Below, piece by piece: positions 53,030 to 60,790 of a stretch of DNA of 64,000 nucleotides. The stretch covers positions 616,001 through 680,000 of the forward strand of contig NZ_CP115913.1 of assembly GCF_027938815.1 (NCBI RefSeq), written 5' to 3'. The translations under genes and the position numbers were made by a program. The notes under the pieces were generated by a model. It did not search any database and was not told the DNA's origin. It saw nothing but the letters and a program-made list of their open reading frames with translations. Positions within the stretch are counted from its first letter, which is position 1. Every line of letters starts with the position of its first letter. The stretch comes from Oceanirhabdus sp. W0125-5. Lineage in GTDB: Bacteria > Bacillota > Clostridia > Clostridiales > Clostridiaceae.

Positions 53030-53254
53030 TTTGTGAATAAAACTACTATATACTTTTTTGTAACTTAGTTGTAAAACAGTTGTAAAACAATAGCTATTGA
53101 TGGTTTAGACATAAAAATATATGGTAAAATATTACTAAAGCTCTTAAATGTTGAATAACAACCAAAGGAATCAGAAATTAATTTATTAATATAATAAGTT
53201 ATACAATAAATAATATGATATAAATATTATTAAATGAATAGGAGAAGAGGAGGG
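53030..53254 (+). other. Regulatory leader of the ABC-2 module
   Basis: No gene is supported. It holds three TTGTAA direct repeats (53058, 53069, 53080) and ATGGTAAAATATTAC (53121-53135), which is repeated before the HlyD-like gene at 62501-62515. A promoter is likely but its boxes are unclear. Confidence 0.5.
53058..53085 (+). promoter_or_regulatory. Three TTGTAA repeats at 11-bp intervals
   Basis: TTGTAA starts at 53058, 53069 and 53080; the last two are part of an exact 11-nt tandem repeat (AGTTGTAAAAC). Spacing of one helical turn is typical for response-regulator binding. Confidence 0.5.
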
Positions 53255-53962
53255 GTGACACTGGAGTTTATTGGAGTAGGAAAAAGATATGGTAAGAAAA
53301 CAATTTTAAAGGATATTAATATAGAAATACTTGATGGAGATATAGTTGGGATTATTGGAGGAAATGGTGCAGGAAAATCTACTTTATTGTCATTGGCAGC
53401 ATCTGCTTCGAAACAGGATAAAGGTGATATATGTATTAAGGGTAATGATATCTATAAACATATTAAAGCATATCGAAATAAGGTAGGATATGTTCCGCAA
53501 AAAATTGCATTATTTGAAGAGCTTACGGTGAAGGATAATCTATTATTTTGGGGTAGTAAGAAGAATAATGATTATCAAGAAAAACTTATAAAAATACTAA
53601 AGCTAGAAGAATGGATGAAGAAGAAAGTCAAGGTGCTCTCAGGGGGTACTAAGAGAAGGCTGAATATTGCAGTTGGGCTCATGAAAAATCCTGAGATCAT
53701 AATAATGGATGAGCCTATGGTTGGAATTGAACTAGGGATAAAGAAAAATATATATTCATTACTTAAAGAGATGGCTATGGAAGGTAGACAGGTACTTTTA
53801 TCTACACATGAGATGTGGGGAATTGAAAAGATATGCAATAAAATTATCATATTGAAAGAGGGTAGCATAGTTTTTTATGGTTATAAAAAAGAACTACAAG
53901 AAAGATGCTTAAAGGAAGAGCGTCTATTTGGTGATATGCTTTGTGAGATAGGTGAATTTTAA
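53255..53962 (+). CDS. ABC ATPase of ABC-2 module
   Basis: 235 residues from a GTG at 53255, with AGGAG 10 nt and GAGGAGG immediately upstream; an ATG at 53234 has no site, so the start is moderately certain. Walker A GGNGAGKST, signature LSGGTKRRLNIAVGLM, Walker B IIIMDEPMVGIE and STHEMWGIE. The downstream permease ATG overlaps the stop codon by one base. It forms a four-gene module with two permeases and an exported protein. Substrate unknown. Confidence 0.88.
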   Translation: MTLEFIGVGKRYGKKTILKDINIEILDGDIVGIIGGNGAGKSTLLSLAASASKQDKGDICIKGNDIYKHIKAYRNKVGYVPQKIALFEELTVKDNLLFWGSKKNNDYQEKLIKILKLEEWMKKKVKVLSGGTKRRLNIAVGLMKNPEIIIMDEPMVGIELGIKKNIYSLLKEMAMEGRQVLLSTHEMWGIEKICNKIIILKEGSIVFYGYKKELQERCLKEERLFGDMLCEIGEF

Positions 53963-55185
53963 TGAATATCTTAAAATTGATGAGAATAGATTTTAAAAGG
54001 TATTTTTCAAACAAAGTACTAGTTGTAATTATGCTAGTTATGCCTGTAGTACTTGCCACTTCTTCAGTTTTTGTATTGGATAAAGTAAATAAAAATGAAT
54101 TAGGGATAATAGCTATTGCAATAGTAAATGAAGATAGGGATAACCCTGATACACGAATGATATTAGGTCAGATTGAGAGTTCAAAATCAATAAAAGAAAG
54201 TATCAAGATATATCATTGTGAGTACATTAAGGGTGAAAAAATGTTAAAAAATGATATGATTTCAGCAGTTTTTGTTATACCTGAAGGCTTTGCTAATAAT
54301 CTTCTATATGGAAAAGAAACATCTATTAAATTAATTATGAATGAAGATAAGAATGATATTAAAACAATGCTAATAAGAAGTTTATCTAAAAAAAGTATCC
54401 AAGTTGTAGGGTATGCTCAGAATAGCATTAATATCATATGGGATGAAATGAAAGCCGCAGGGGTTAGTAAAGAAGATAGAAATAAAGCTACAATAAAAGT
54501 GGCAAAATCTATTATTTTGAATTCCATAGGTAGAAATAGGATGTTTAACATGGGGAATAAGATAATTATTTTTGAATACTATATTTCCATATTTTTAGTG
54601 CTATTTATTGTTCTGAATGTATATTTTATTTTTTCAACTATAATTGTAGATGATGAAGTCAATATTAAACAGAGATTGGAAATTAATAATTATACAAACA
54701 CACAATATATAATAAGCAAACTTGTAAGTACTCTCATAATTCAACTTTCATTATATGGGGTACCATTATACTTAATAAGTAGATATTTTAGTATAGGAAA
54801 CTCCTTTAAGTTGGGAATGACAGTAATAATTTTAACATTTTTCTCAGTAGAGCTCTTGCTTGTATTATTCAAGATATTAAAAAAAAGACAGTGGATTTTA
54901 TCAGCCTATGTAATTAGTATTGTTATAATGCTATTTATGAGTGGTGTTCTTCCTATAACTTATGGGTGGTACACAAATTATGTGCAGGCAATCACAAAAG
55001 TGGATATTAATCCTATGAAACAAGGGATTTATTTGATTTTAGATGGAATCACTGGAGAAAATCGAGTAGAATTTTTAGGAATTATTAGATCATGTATATA
55101 TATGATAAGTTTATACACTTTGATTATTATAATAAATAAAAGTAGATATTATATAAATAGGGGGATAGGCAATGAAAAAATTTAA
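53962..55185 (+). CDS. ABC-2 type permease (YhgE/NatB-like)
   Basis: 407 residues. One N-terminal membrane segment (about 17-38), an extracytoplasmic domain of about 170 residues containing AIAIVNEDRDNPDTRMILGQI and AVFVIPEGFANNLLYGKE, then five membrane segments (about 205-395). The extracellular domain pattern (VNED...D..I.A..VIP.GF) is typical of NatB/YhgE ABC-2 permeases. It overlaps the ATPase gene and the next gene (14 nt). Confidence 0.82.
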   Translation: MNILKLMRIDFKRYFSNKVLVVIMLVMPVVLATSSVFVLDKVNKNELGIIAIAIVNEDRDNPDTRMILGQIESSKSIKESIKIYHCEYIKGEKMLKNDMISAVFVIPEGFANNLLYGKETSIKLIMNEDKNDIKTMLIRSLSKKSIQVVGYAQNSINIIWDEMKAAGVSKEDRNKATIKVAKSIILNSIGRNRMFNMGNKIIIFEYYISIFLVLFIVLNVYFIFSTIIVDDEVNIKQRLEINNYTNTQYIISKLVSTLIIQLSLYGVPLYLISRYFSIGNSFKLGMTVIILTFFSVELLLVLFKILKKRQWILSAYVISIVIMLFMSGVLPITYGWYTNYVQAITKVDINPMKQGIYLILDGITGENRVEFLGIIRSCIYMISLYTLIIIINKSRYYINRGIGNEKI

Positions 55186-56368
55186 GTATATAGGGGTAGC
55201 TGTTGTAGTATTATTAGCATTAATAGTTGGAGCTAAATTTTTAATATTCAATGCTACACCAACTGAAAAGTTATTCTCAGGTATGAAGAAAGCGGCTAAT
55301 AAGAAAAATATGAATCATAAGATTAATTTATCTTTTGAGGTTATGAATACTGATTCAATGACAGATATTTTAAATGATATAAACATTGAACTCTTAGTAG
55401 CTCAAGATAAAACAGGAACAAAAACCAGCCTTCATGGGAATATATTATTAAGTGATGAAGCACTATTACAAGGTGTTTTAGCTACCGATGGACAATTAAT
55501 GTATTTTGAGTTGATAGATTTATATGAAAAGTTTTTCTATATTGATAGTGAAGAAATTTTAAAAGATATTGCGGGTAAAAATATTAATGGTAATATATTA
55601 ACAAATAAAGAGTATTTAAGAGAGTTTAAATTAAAGGGTGTTGACCAGAAGAAATATGAAAAAGCTTTTGAGGATGCCTTGGGAGATAATATTAAAAAAG
55701 TAGATGGAAAAATAAATTTAAGATTAAATTTAAATACACTTGTTAAAGTGATTGATGAATTAGTGAAAGTTGCAGAAAATGATAAGAAATTAAAAGAAGC
55801 ACTTTATGTTGAGGGAAAACAACTTTTAGAGAAAATAAAAGAAGATGAAACTATTGTTGCTGAAAATGAAAAATATCAAATTGATATGATGTTGAATGAG
55901 TTTTTTAAGGATAAAGAAACATTCACTATAATGTTTGATGAAGGAATTGCTAACTTGAAACAACAACTTGAACTTGCAAAAGAACAAGTAAAATTATATG
56001 GAGGAATGGTTACTGTTGAGGCGGATTTTGATATTGATATGTTTAACAATATTAAAAAAGTAGACTTTGAAGTTACAGTACCAGGGTTTGCACTAAATGC
56101 ATCAATTGATAATACAGTAAAAGTTGATTTGAAAGAATACAATAAAGAAGATGGAGTAAATTTTATAGAATTACAGGATAGTGAAGAAGCATATACAATT
56201 TTACAGGAAGTTATGAATAATCTTTCTACTAAAATCACATCAAATGATAGATTAATAAAATATCTAGAAGAGAATGAGATTTTAGAGAAATACTTCTACG
56301 GTGTTGAAAGTGTTGATCAATTACTGAATATGTTTGTAGAAATGATTATGTTCAATGGTGTTCATTAA
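55172..56368 (+). CDS. Exported protein of unknown function
   Basis: 398 residues. A single N-terminal hydrophobic helix (about 6-25) without lipobox, so anchored or secreted. The body is acidic and Lys-rich, with repeated beta-type segments (LHGNILLSDEALLQGVLATDGQLMYFEL) and a central helical region (about 175-270). I do not recognise a family with certainty; it resembles large secreted lipoprotein-like proteins found with Firmicute ABC systems. It overlaps the upstream permease gene by 14 nt and a second permease follows, which implies it works with the transporter. Confidence 0.55.
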   Translation: MKKFKYIGVAVVVLLALIVGAKFLIFNATPTEKLFSGMKKAANKKNMNHKINLSFEVMNTDSMTDILNDINIELLVAQDKTGTKTSLHGNILLSDEALLQGVLATDGQLMYFELIDLYEKFFYIDSEEILKDIAGKNINGNILTNKEYLREFKLKGVDQKKYEKAFEDALGDNIKKVDGKINLRLNLNTLVKVIDELVKVAENDKKLKEALYVEGKQLLEKIKEDETIVAENEKYQIDMMLNEFFKDKETFTIMFDEGIANLKQQLELAKEQVKLYGGMVTVEADFDIDMFNNIKKVDFEVTVPGFALNASIDNTVKVDLKEYNKEDGVNFIELQDSEEAYTILQEVMNNLSTKITSNDRLIKYLEENEILEKYFYGVESVDQLLNMFVEMIMFNGVH

Positions 56369-56450
56369 ATAAAATAAATAATATTGAGTATATGAGAGGA
56401 ATAGACATATGAGTTTATTCCTTGAATATCTTTAGATTGGATATAAAAAT

Positions 56451-57560
56451 ATGAATGGGATAATAATAAAAAGCTCACTAAAAAAAACACTGATTATATT
56501 TATGATGATATTAATATGTCATATAAGCGTAAATTATATTATAAGAGTTTATGATGAAAAGGAACTCATCAATAATAATATTAATATTGGGATAATAGAT
56601 ACGGATGAAACAAATTTATCAAATATCCTAATAAGTGATATTAAAGAAGGGTTGAGGGTTCAGAAGTACAATGAACAGGAAAAGGGCATCAAAATGATGT
56701 CACAAGGGAAAATCGATTGTCTTTTAGTAATTCATGATGGATATGAAGAACTGGTTAGGGCAGGAGAATTATCTAAGCTTTTTACTGTGTATAATGGATA
56801 CAGCCCAAACAAAACTGAACTTGTATTGGAAATAGTAAGTTCTTCTGTTTTAAAGAGATGGATTAGATTTAAGATTGACCTTTTAAATGAAAACAATGGT
56901 ATAAATATAGATTGGAAACAGTTAAATGATATAAATATTAGTAATTTAGTGAAGGTTGAAGAGATTTTTATTAATGATAAAGATAATATAGATATTTCTT
57001 CAAAAGCTAAAATAGACAAAAAGCTCAAGGAAAAAGGGACTATATATTTAATTATATGGGGCTTAGGGGTGTTAATAACTTTATCTGTTTTTAAAATAAA
57101 TGAAATAAAGGATAAAGAGAGTGGTATATATCAAAGGATTATAACATTTCATAATATGGGAGAAAATTACTATATAATTAATAGAGTAGTAAATGTTCTA
57201 GGTATAAGTATAGTAACTTGGTTCTATATTATAGTATTTAAAAAGAGTATGTATATTAGAAATCAAATTATGGTTTCTATGATTTTATATGTTATTATTA
57301 TGCAATTAATAATAGATTTGGTATCATTGAAGATACAAAAAAAGGCAACCTTTATAGCCAGTTGTGTCATGATTATTGCTTGGGTAATAATATCATACTT
57401 GATTTCAATAATAGTTAATAATAAGTTTATGGAAATAATAAGTCCATTAAGTTGGTTAAATTCCAATTCAATAATAATAGAATTGATGATAGTTATAGGA
57501 ATATCTGTGATTACATTAAAAAATATTATAAGTAAAAAATTAATGAATAAGTGGCTATGA
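56451..57560 (+). CDS. ABC-2 type permease, second subunit
   Basis: 369 residues. Layout as in the first permease: N-terminal membrane segment (about 10-32), extracytoplasmic domain (IGIIDTDETNLSNILISDI, MSQGKIDCLLVIHDGYEELV) and five membrane segments (about 205-360). The two are divergent relatives and probably form a heterodimer. The ribosome site is weak (no GGAGG), and 82 nt separate it from the previous gene. The last codons overlap a terminator. Confidence 0.75.
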   Translation: MNGIIIKSSLKKTLIIFMMILICHISVNYIIRVYDEKELINNNINIGIIDTDETNLSNILISDIKEGLRVQKYNEQEKGIKMMSQGKIDCLLVIHDGYEELVRAGELSKLFTVYNGYSPNKTELVLEIVSSSVLKRWIRFKIDLLNENNGINIDWKQLNDINISNLVKVEEIFINDKDNIDISSKAKIDKKLKEKGTIYLIIWGLGVLITLSVFKINEIKDKESGIYQRIITFHNMGENYYIINRVVNVLGISIVTWFYIIVFKKSMYIRNQIMVSMILYVIIMQLIIDLVSLKIQKKATFIASCVMIIAWVIISYLISIIVNNKFMEIISPLSWLNSNSIIIELMIVIGISVITLKNIISKKLMNKWL

Positions 57561-57578
57561 GCCACTTATATTTTTTTT
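57549..57578 (+). terminator. Terminator of the ABC-2 module
   Basis: AAGTGGCT and AGCCACTT form an 8-bp stem around ATG, followed by TTTTTTTT. The stem covers the stop codon. Confidence 0.8.
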
Positions 57579-57635
57579 ATGATGATATAATAGAGAAGGA
57601 AAAGCTAATTTTGTGAGTTTGAGGAGATGAGAATC

Positions 57636-58058
57636 ATGTATGTTAATGAAACTAAAATCAAAGTAAGATATGTGGAAACAGATCAAATGGGAATAGTACA
57701 TCATTCAAACTATTATGCATGGTTTGAGGTAGGAAGAACAGAGTTTATAGTAGAGGCTGGAATGCCTTACAACGAGATGGAGAAACATGGAGTAATGCTT
57801 CCAGTACTTGAGAGTAACTGTAAATATATTGAGGGTGCTAAATATGAAGATGAGCTAATAATTCAAACTTGGATAGAAGAGATGAATGGAGCAAAGGTTG
57901 TATTTGGATATAATGTAGTTAGAAATAGCGATAAAAAAGTTATTTCAAAAGGAAGTACAAAACATGCTTTTGTAAATGATGAATTTAAGATTATTAATCT
58001 AAAAAAGAAGAAACCAGAAATGTGGGATATGTTAGAGAAAATGTATACTGCACAATAA
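57636..58058 (+). CDS. YbgC/FadM-like acyl-CoA thioesterase
   Basis: 140 residues from the ATG at 57636 with GAGGAG 8 nt upstream. Hot-dog fold with RYVETDQMGIVHHSNYYAWFEVGR (about 10-33), in which the aspartate of TDQMGIVHH is the likely catalytic residue. Family members hydrolyse short or 4-hydroxybenzoyl acyl-CoA thioesters. Stands alone before a family A repeat. Confidence 0.92.
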   Translation: MYVNETKIKVRYVETDQMGIVHHSNYYAWFEVGRTEFIVEAGMPYNEMEKHGVMLPVLESNCKYIEGAKYEDELIIQTWIEEMNGAKVVFGYNVVRNSDKKVISKGSTKHAFVNDEFKIINLKKKKPEMWDMLEKMYTAQ

Positions 58059-58076
58059 GAATATAACTTTTAATTA

Positions 58077-58135
58077 AGGGGACAGTTCTCAAGTTTTTTG
58101 ATTTATTAAAGTAAAAAACTTGAGAACTGTCCCCT
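58077..58135. repeat. Family A inverted repeat, copy 12
   Basis: Arms AGGGGACAGTTCTCAAGTTTTT and complement, over 20 bp perfect, 18 nt after the thioesterase stop. It is the last copy in the window. Confidence 0.9.
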
Positions 58136-58160
58136 TATTTTTTGATAATTAGGAGATACT

Positions 58161-59459
58161 ATGTTTATATGTTTTAGATTAATGAAGGTAGTGATAAGAA
58201 TGAAAAAGTGTAAAGTAGATAAGATAACTAAATATAATATAAAAATAGATAATGAACTGTGTACAGAATATAAAGGGAAGAGATTAGTGGGGTTTGGATC
58301 TAGTATGACTGTAAAATCAGAGGAGGATAGTAAAGTAACCTTATATTTATTGACAGATAGAGGTCCAAACATGGATGGACCATGTGTCGATAATAAAAGC
58401 TCAAAAGTATTTATAATACCCGATTTTATACCACATGTTGTTGAGGTAGAGCTTGTAGGGGATAAGGCTGAGTGTAAAAAAATTATAAAGTTAAGAAGTG
58501 TAAAGGGTGAATATGCTTCAGGAATTCCAATTGAACCAGGAGAGCTGGGAACTACTAATGAGATTGCATTGGATGGAGAGATGAATAGATTAGAATATGA
58601 TGATAATGGACTTGATGTAGAGGGAATTGCAATGGATAGGAGTGGGCATATATGGATATGTGATGAATACGGTCCCTTTATAATTGAATATGATCAAGGG
58701 GGAAATGAATTAAGACGATTTTCACCTGGGAATGGTATACCAGATGTTTTCAAAGAAAGACATCCCAATAGAGGGTTTGAGGCACTAACTGTAACTCCAA
58801 ATGGAAAGATATATGCTGCAGTGCAGAGTATATTGGATATTAAAGGAGAGACATATGACACAGGAACATTTATAAGAGTTTTAGAGATTAATCCTATGTC
58901 AGGAGAAACGAGAGAATTTGCATATCCCCATGATATAGAAGAATATAAGAGAACTAGAGATGGAAAAATAGGAGACATGTATGCTATTAGTGATAATAAG
59001 ATACTTCTTATTGAACAGGGAAAGAGTAAAAAAGGAAAAAGAAATATGTTGTACTTAATTGATATTAGTGGAGCTGATGATATATCAGAGTTTTTGATAA
59101 ATGGTAAAGCGCCTGAATATTGTTGTGATAGAGATGAATTAAAAGAAGTGAATTTTATAAAGAAAGAATTGATAATGGATATAAGAGATTTAGGATGGAA
59201 GTTTTATAAGGCAGAAGGTTTGGCAGTACTAAGTGATAGGAAAACAATATTTATTATAAATGATAATGATTTTGGAGTAGATATAAAAGTTAAGGATAAA
59301 GCGAGAGATGAGAAGAAACCTAATATAAAGGATTATAGCTATGATGGAGAGGGAACATTTACTTACCATGGAAAGAAAGCAGAACCATCATTTAATATTA
59401 TTTCAACTGATGAGGAACTATGTTTATGGAAAATTGAACTTGAGGAACCCTTACAATAA
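58161..59459 (+). CDS. Phytase-like esterase family protein
   Basis: 432 residues. The ATG at 58161 has AGGAG 7 nt upstream; an internal ATG (58200) is a less supported choice. Beta-propeller-like signature segments: LVGFGSSMTVKSEEDSKVTLYLLTDRGPNMDGPC (about 34-68), VEGIAMDRSGHIWICDEYGPFI, then FEALTVTPNGKIYAAVQS and LAVLSDRKTIFIINDNDFG. These match the esterase-like activity of phytase family (PF13449). There is no signal peptide, unlike most relatives, so it seems cytoplasmic. Substrate unknown. Confidence 0.85.
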   Translation: MFICFRLMKVVIRMKKCKVDKITKYNIKIDNELCTEYKGKRLVGFGSSMTVKSEEDSKVTLYLLTDRGPNMDGPCVDNKSSKVFIIPDFIPHVVEVELVGDKAECKKIIKLRSVKGEYASGIPIEPGELGTTNEIALDGEMNRLEYDDNGLDVEGIAMDRSGHIWICDEYGPFIIEYDQGGNELRRFSPGNGIPDVFKERHPNRGFEALTVTPNGKIYAAVQSILDIKGETYDTGTFIRVLEINPMSGETREFAYPHDIEEYKRTRDGKIGDMYAISDNKILLIEQGKSKKGKRNMLYLIDISGADDISEFLINGKAPEYCCDRDELKEVNFIKKELIMDIRDLGWKFYKAEGLAVLSDRKTIFIINDNDFGVDIKVKDKARDEKKPNIKDYSYDGEGTFTYHGKKAEPSFNIISTDEELCLWKIELEEPLQ

Positions 59460-59551
59460 GAAATTAATTATAATTTTAAATATGAATTTGTTGAAATTAT
59501 TTAAGCATGTCTTTAATATAGAGTATAAAGACTAAATATTTGGAGGAAATT

Positions 59552-59956
59552 ATGATTAAGAGATCTATTCATCATGTTTGCATTCAAACTGAGAAGTATG
59601 AGGAATCACTTAGATTTTATACTGAGATATTAGGTTTTGAGATTATCAGTGAGACGGCTGGATTTCATGGAAGAGCATATAATACATGGATTAAATTAGA
59701 AGACTTTATGATTGAGCTACAAACACCAAAGAAGGGTGATAAGCTTAATCCGTGGAGTAACAAGAATGCTGGTATTGTACACATGTGCTTTATGGTTGAG
59801 GATGTTAAGGAAGAGTTTAATAGAATCAAGAACTTAGGATATAATGACTTTAAGGTGAAAAATGGTGAAGAGTTATATAAAGTGGAAGGAAGCTATTTAT
59901 GTAAAGTTAAGGCACCAGAGGGCACAGAAATTGAGTTTAGAGATATAGAAATATAA
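59552..59956 (+). CDS. VOC-family (glyoxalase-like) protein
   Basis: 134 residues from the ATG at 59552 with GGAGG 6 nt upstream. It has the paired beta-alpha-beta-beta-beta units of the vicinal oxygen chelate fold: HHVCIQTEKYEESLRFYTEILGFEI and HMCFMVEDVKEEFNRIKNLGYNDF. The metal ligands of glyoxalase I (His, Glu) are plausible at H6 or H7, E50 (IELQ), H75 and the late E of EFRD. Substrate unknown. Confidence 0.87.
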   Translation: MIKRSIHHVCIQTEKYEESLRFYTEILGFEIISETAGFHGRAYNTWIKLEDFMIELQTPKKGDKLNPWSNKNAGIVHMCFMVEDVKEEFNRIKNLGYNDFKVKNGEELYKVEGSYLCKVKAPEGTEIEFRDIEI

Positions 59957-59963
59957 AAAATAA

Positions 59964-59992
59964 TTGACAAATATAATCTAGTAAAATATAAT
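59964..59992 (+). promoter_or_regulatory. Promoter of the Lys T-box leader
   Basis: TTGACA (59964-59969), 17-nt spacer, TATAAT (59987-59992): perfect consensus, 30 to 40 nt before the leader RNA structure begins. Confidence 0.8.
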
Positions 59993-60029
59993 ATATTAAA
60001 ATAATAAATTCAAAAAGTTGGAAAATAAT

Positions 60030-60395
60030 TATAGGCTGTGAAGAGAAGAAGTAATTAAGAAAAGTGATTCTACAGAGAACTCCGGTAGCTGAGAAGGAGA
60101 AATTGGCATCTTAATGAATAAGGTCTTGGAGTCTCGTATTGAACCGTTATTATGTAAATTAAGTAAAGTGGCGGGGGTGGTACGACGGGTTCTCCCGTTA
60201 AAGAGATAGGGTATAAACAAGGTTTAGACTTGAACGAATAGTTATTAATGTTATTCGTTGGAAAGATATAAGTAAACCATTGTCGTACTTGAAAAGGTTA
60301 ATATGGTGACATATTAATAAACTGAGGTGGTACCACGAAGTTAATAACTCTCGTCCTCAAGACTAACGTCTTGGGGGTGGGAGTTTTTTTGTTGT
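60030..60395 (+). ncRNA. T-box leader, lysine specificity (AAG)
   Basis: The T-box core GAGGTGGTACCACG is at 60324-60337, followed by the attenuator. The distal stem I motif CCGGTAGCTGAGAAGG (60082-60097) is well preserved, and the specifier loop context ATGAATAAGGTC offers AAG (60120-60122), a lysine codon, consistent with the class I lysyl-tRNA synthetase gene downstream. The leader is long (about 365 nt), and class I LysRS genes in some Firmicutes are known to have T-boxes. The specifier was assigned by eye. Confidence 0.87.
60345..60391 (+). terminator. T-box attenuator terminator (Lys)
   Basis: AACTCTCGTCCTCAAGAC pairs with GTCTTGGGGGTGGGAGTT (G:T pairs included) and ends in TTTTTTT. 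It competes with the antiterminator formed by the T-box core. Confidence 0.85.
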
Positions 60396-60463
60396 ATGTT
60401 AAATAATTGTTGGATTTGAGAAGCGGAATTGAGAAACATTGAGATATAAAACATAACTGAAAA

Positions 60464-60700
60464 GTTGAAAGTGGAAAGTGGAAAACGATGGAGGTTTTGC
60501 TCCGCAAAACTATATACTATTGGTCTTTAGAACAAGGACGTAGTTTAACTTATTTTATCTTTAGATAAAATATTGTAATTTAAAGTACAAGGTTTCATCA
60601 AGATGAAACGAGTAAACTATTCTTGCCCGAAGAACAATATGATTAAAATTTCTCGAAGAGAAATATCCTACGTTTTCAATTTTCAATTTTCCACTTTCAA
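60464..60700. repeat. Hairpin element family B, full symmetric copy
   Basis: The outer arms GTTGAAAGTGGAAAGTGG (60464 on) and the TTTTCCACTTTCAA tract (ending 60700) are complementary. Inside, hairpins are mirrored around the core TTGTAATTTAAAGTACAA (60573-60590): H3 (GTTTTGC/GCAAAAC, 60494-60510), H2 (about 60520-60534), H1 (ATTTTATC/GATAAAAT, 60552-60571), core, H1' (GTTTCATC/GATGAAAC, 60592-60609), H2' (about 60619-60637) and H3' (ATTTCTC/GAGAAAT, 60648-60664). It is in the lysS leader between the attenuator and the start codon. Confidence 0.8.
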
Positions 60701-60790
60701 TTTGATTTTCTAAAGTACAGTAGTTTCTTATTACGCAATAAATTAAAAACTTAGATAGTAAGTGAAATGAAAAAAAGAAGGAGAGATAGT

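Noticed and set aside
24176-58135. CRISPR array
   Set aside because: The repeated AGGGGACAGTTCTCAAG units are scattered singly through 34 kb, mostly behind genes and as inverted pairs, not as regularly spaced direct repeats with spacers; no cas gene is present.
60029-60220. Small minus-strand ORF in the lysine T-box
   Set aside because: The region is explained by the T-box structure and specifier; the reverse ORF has no conserved motif.
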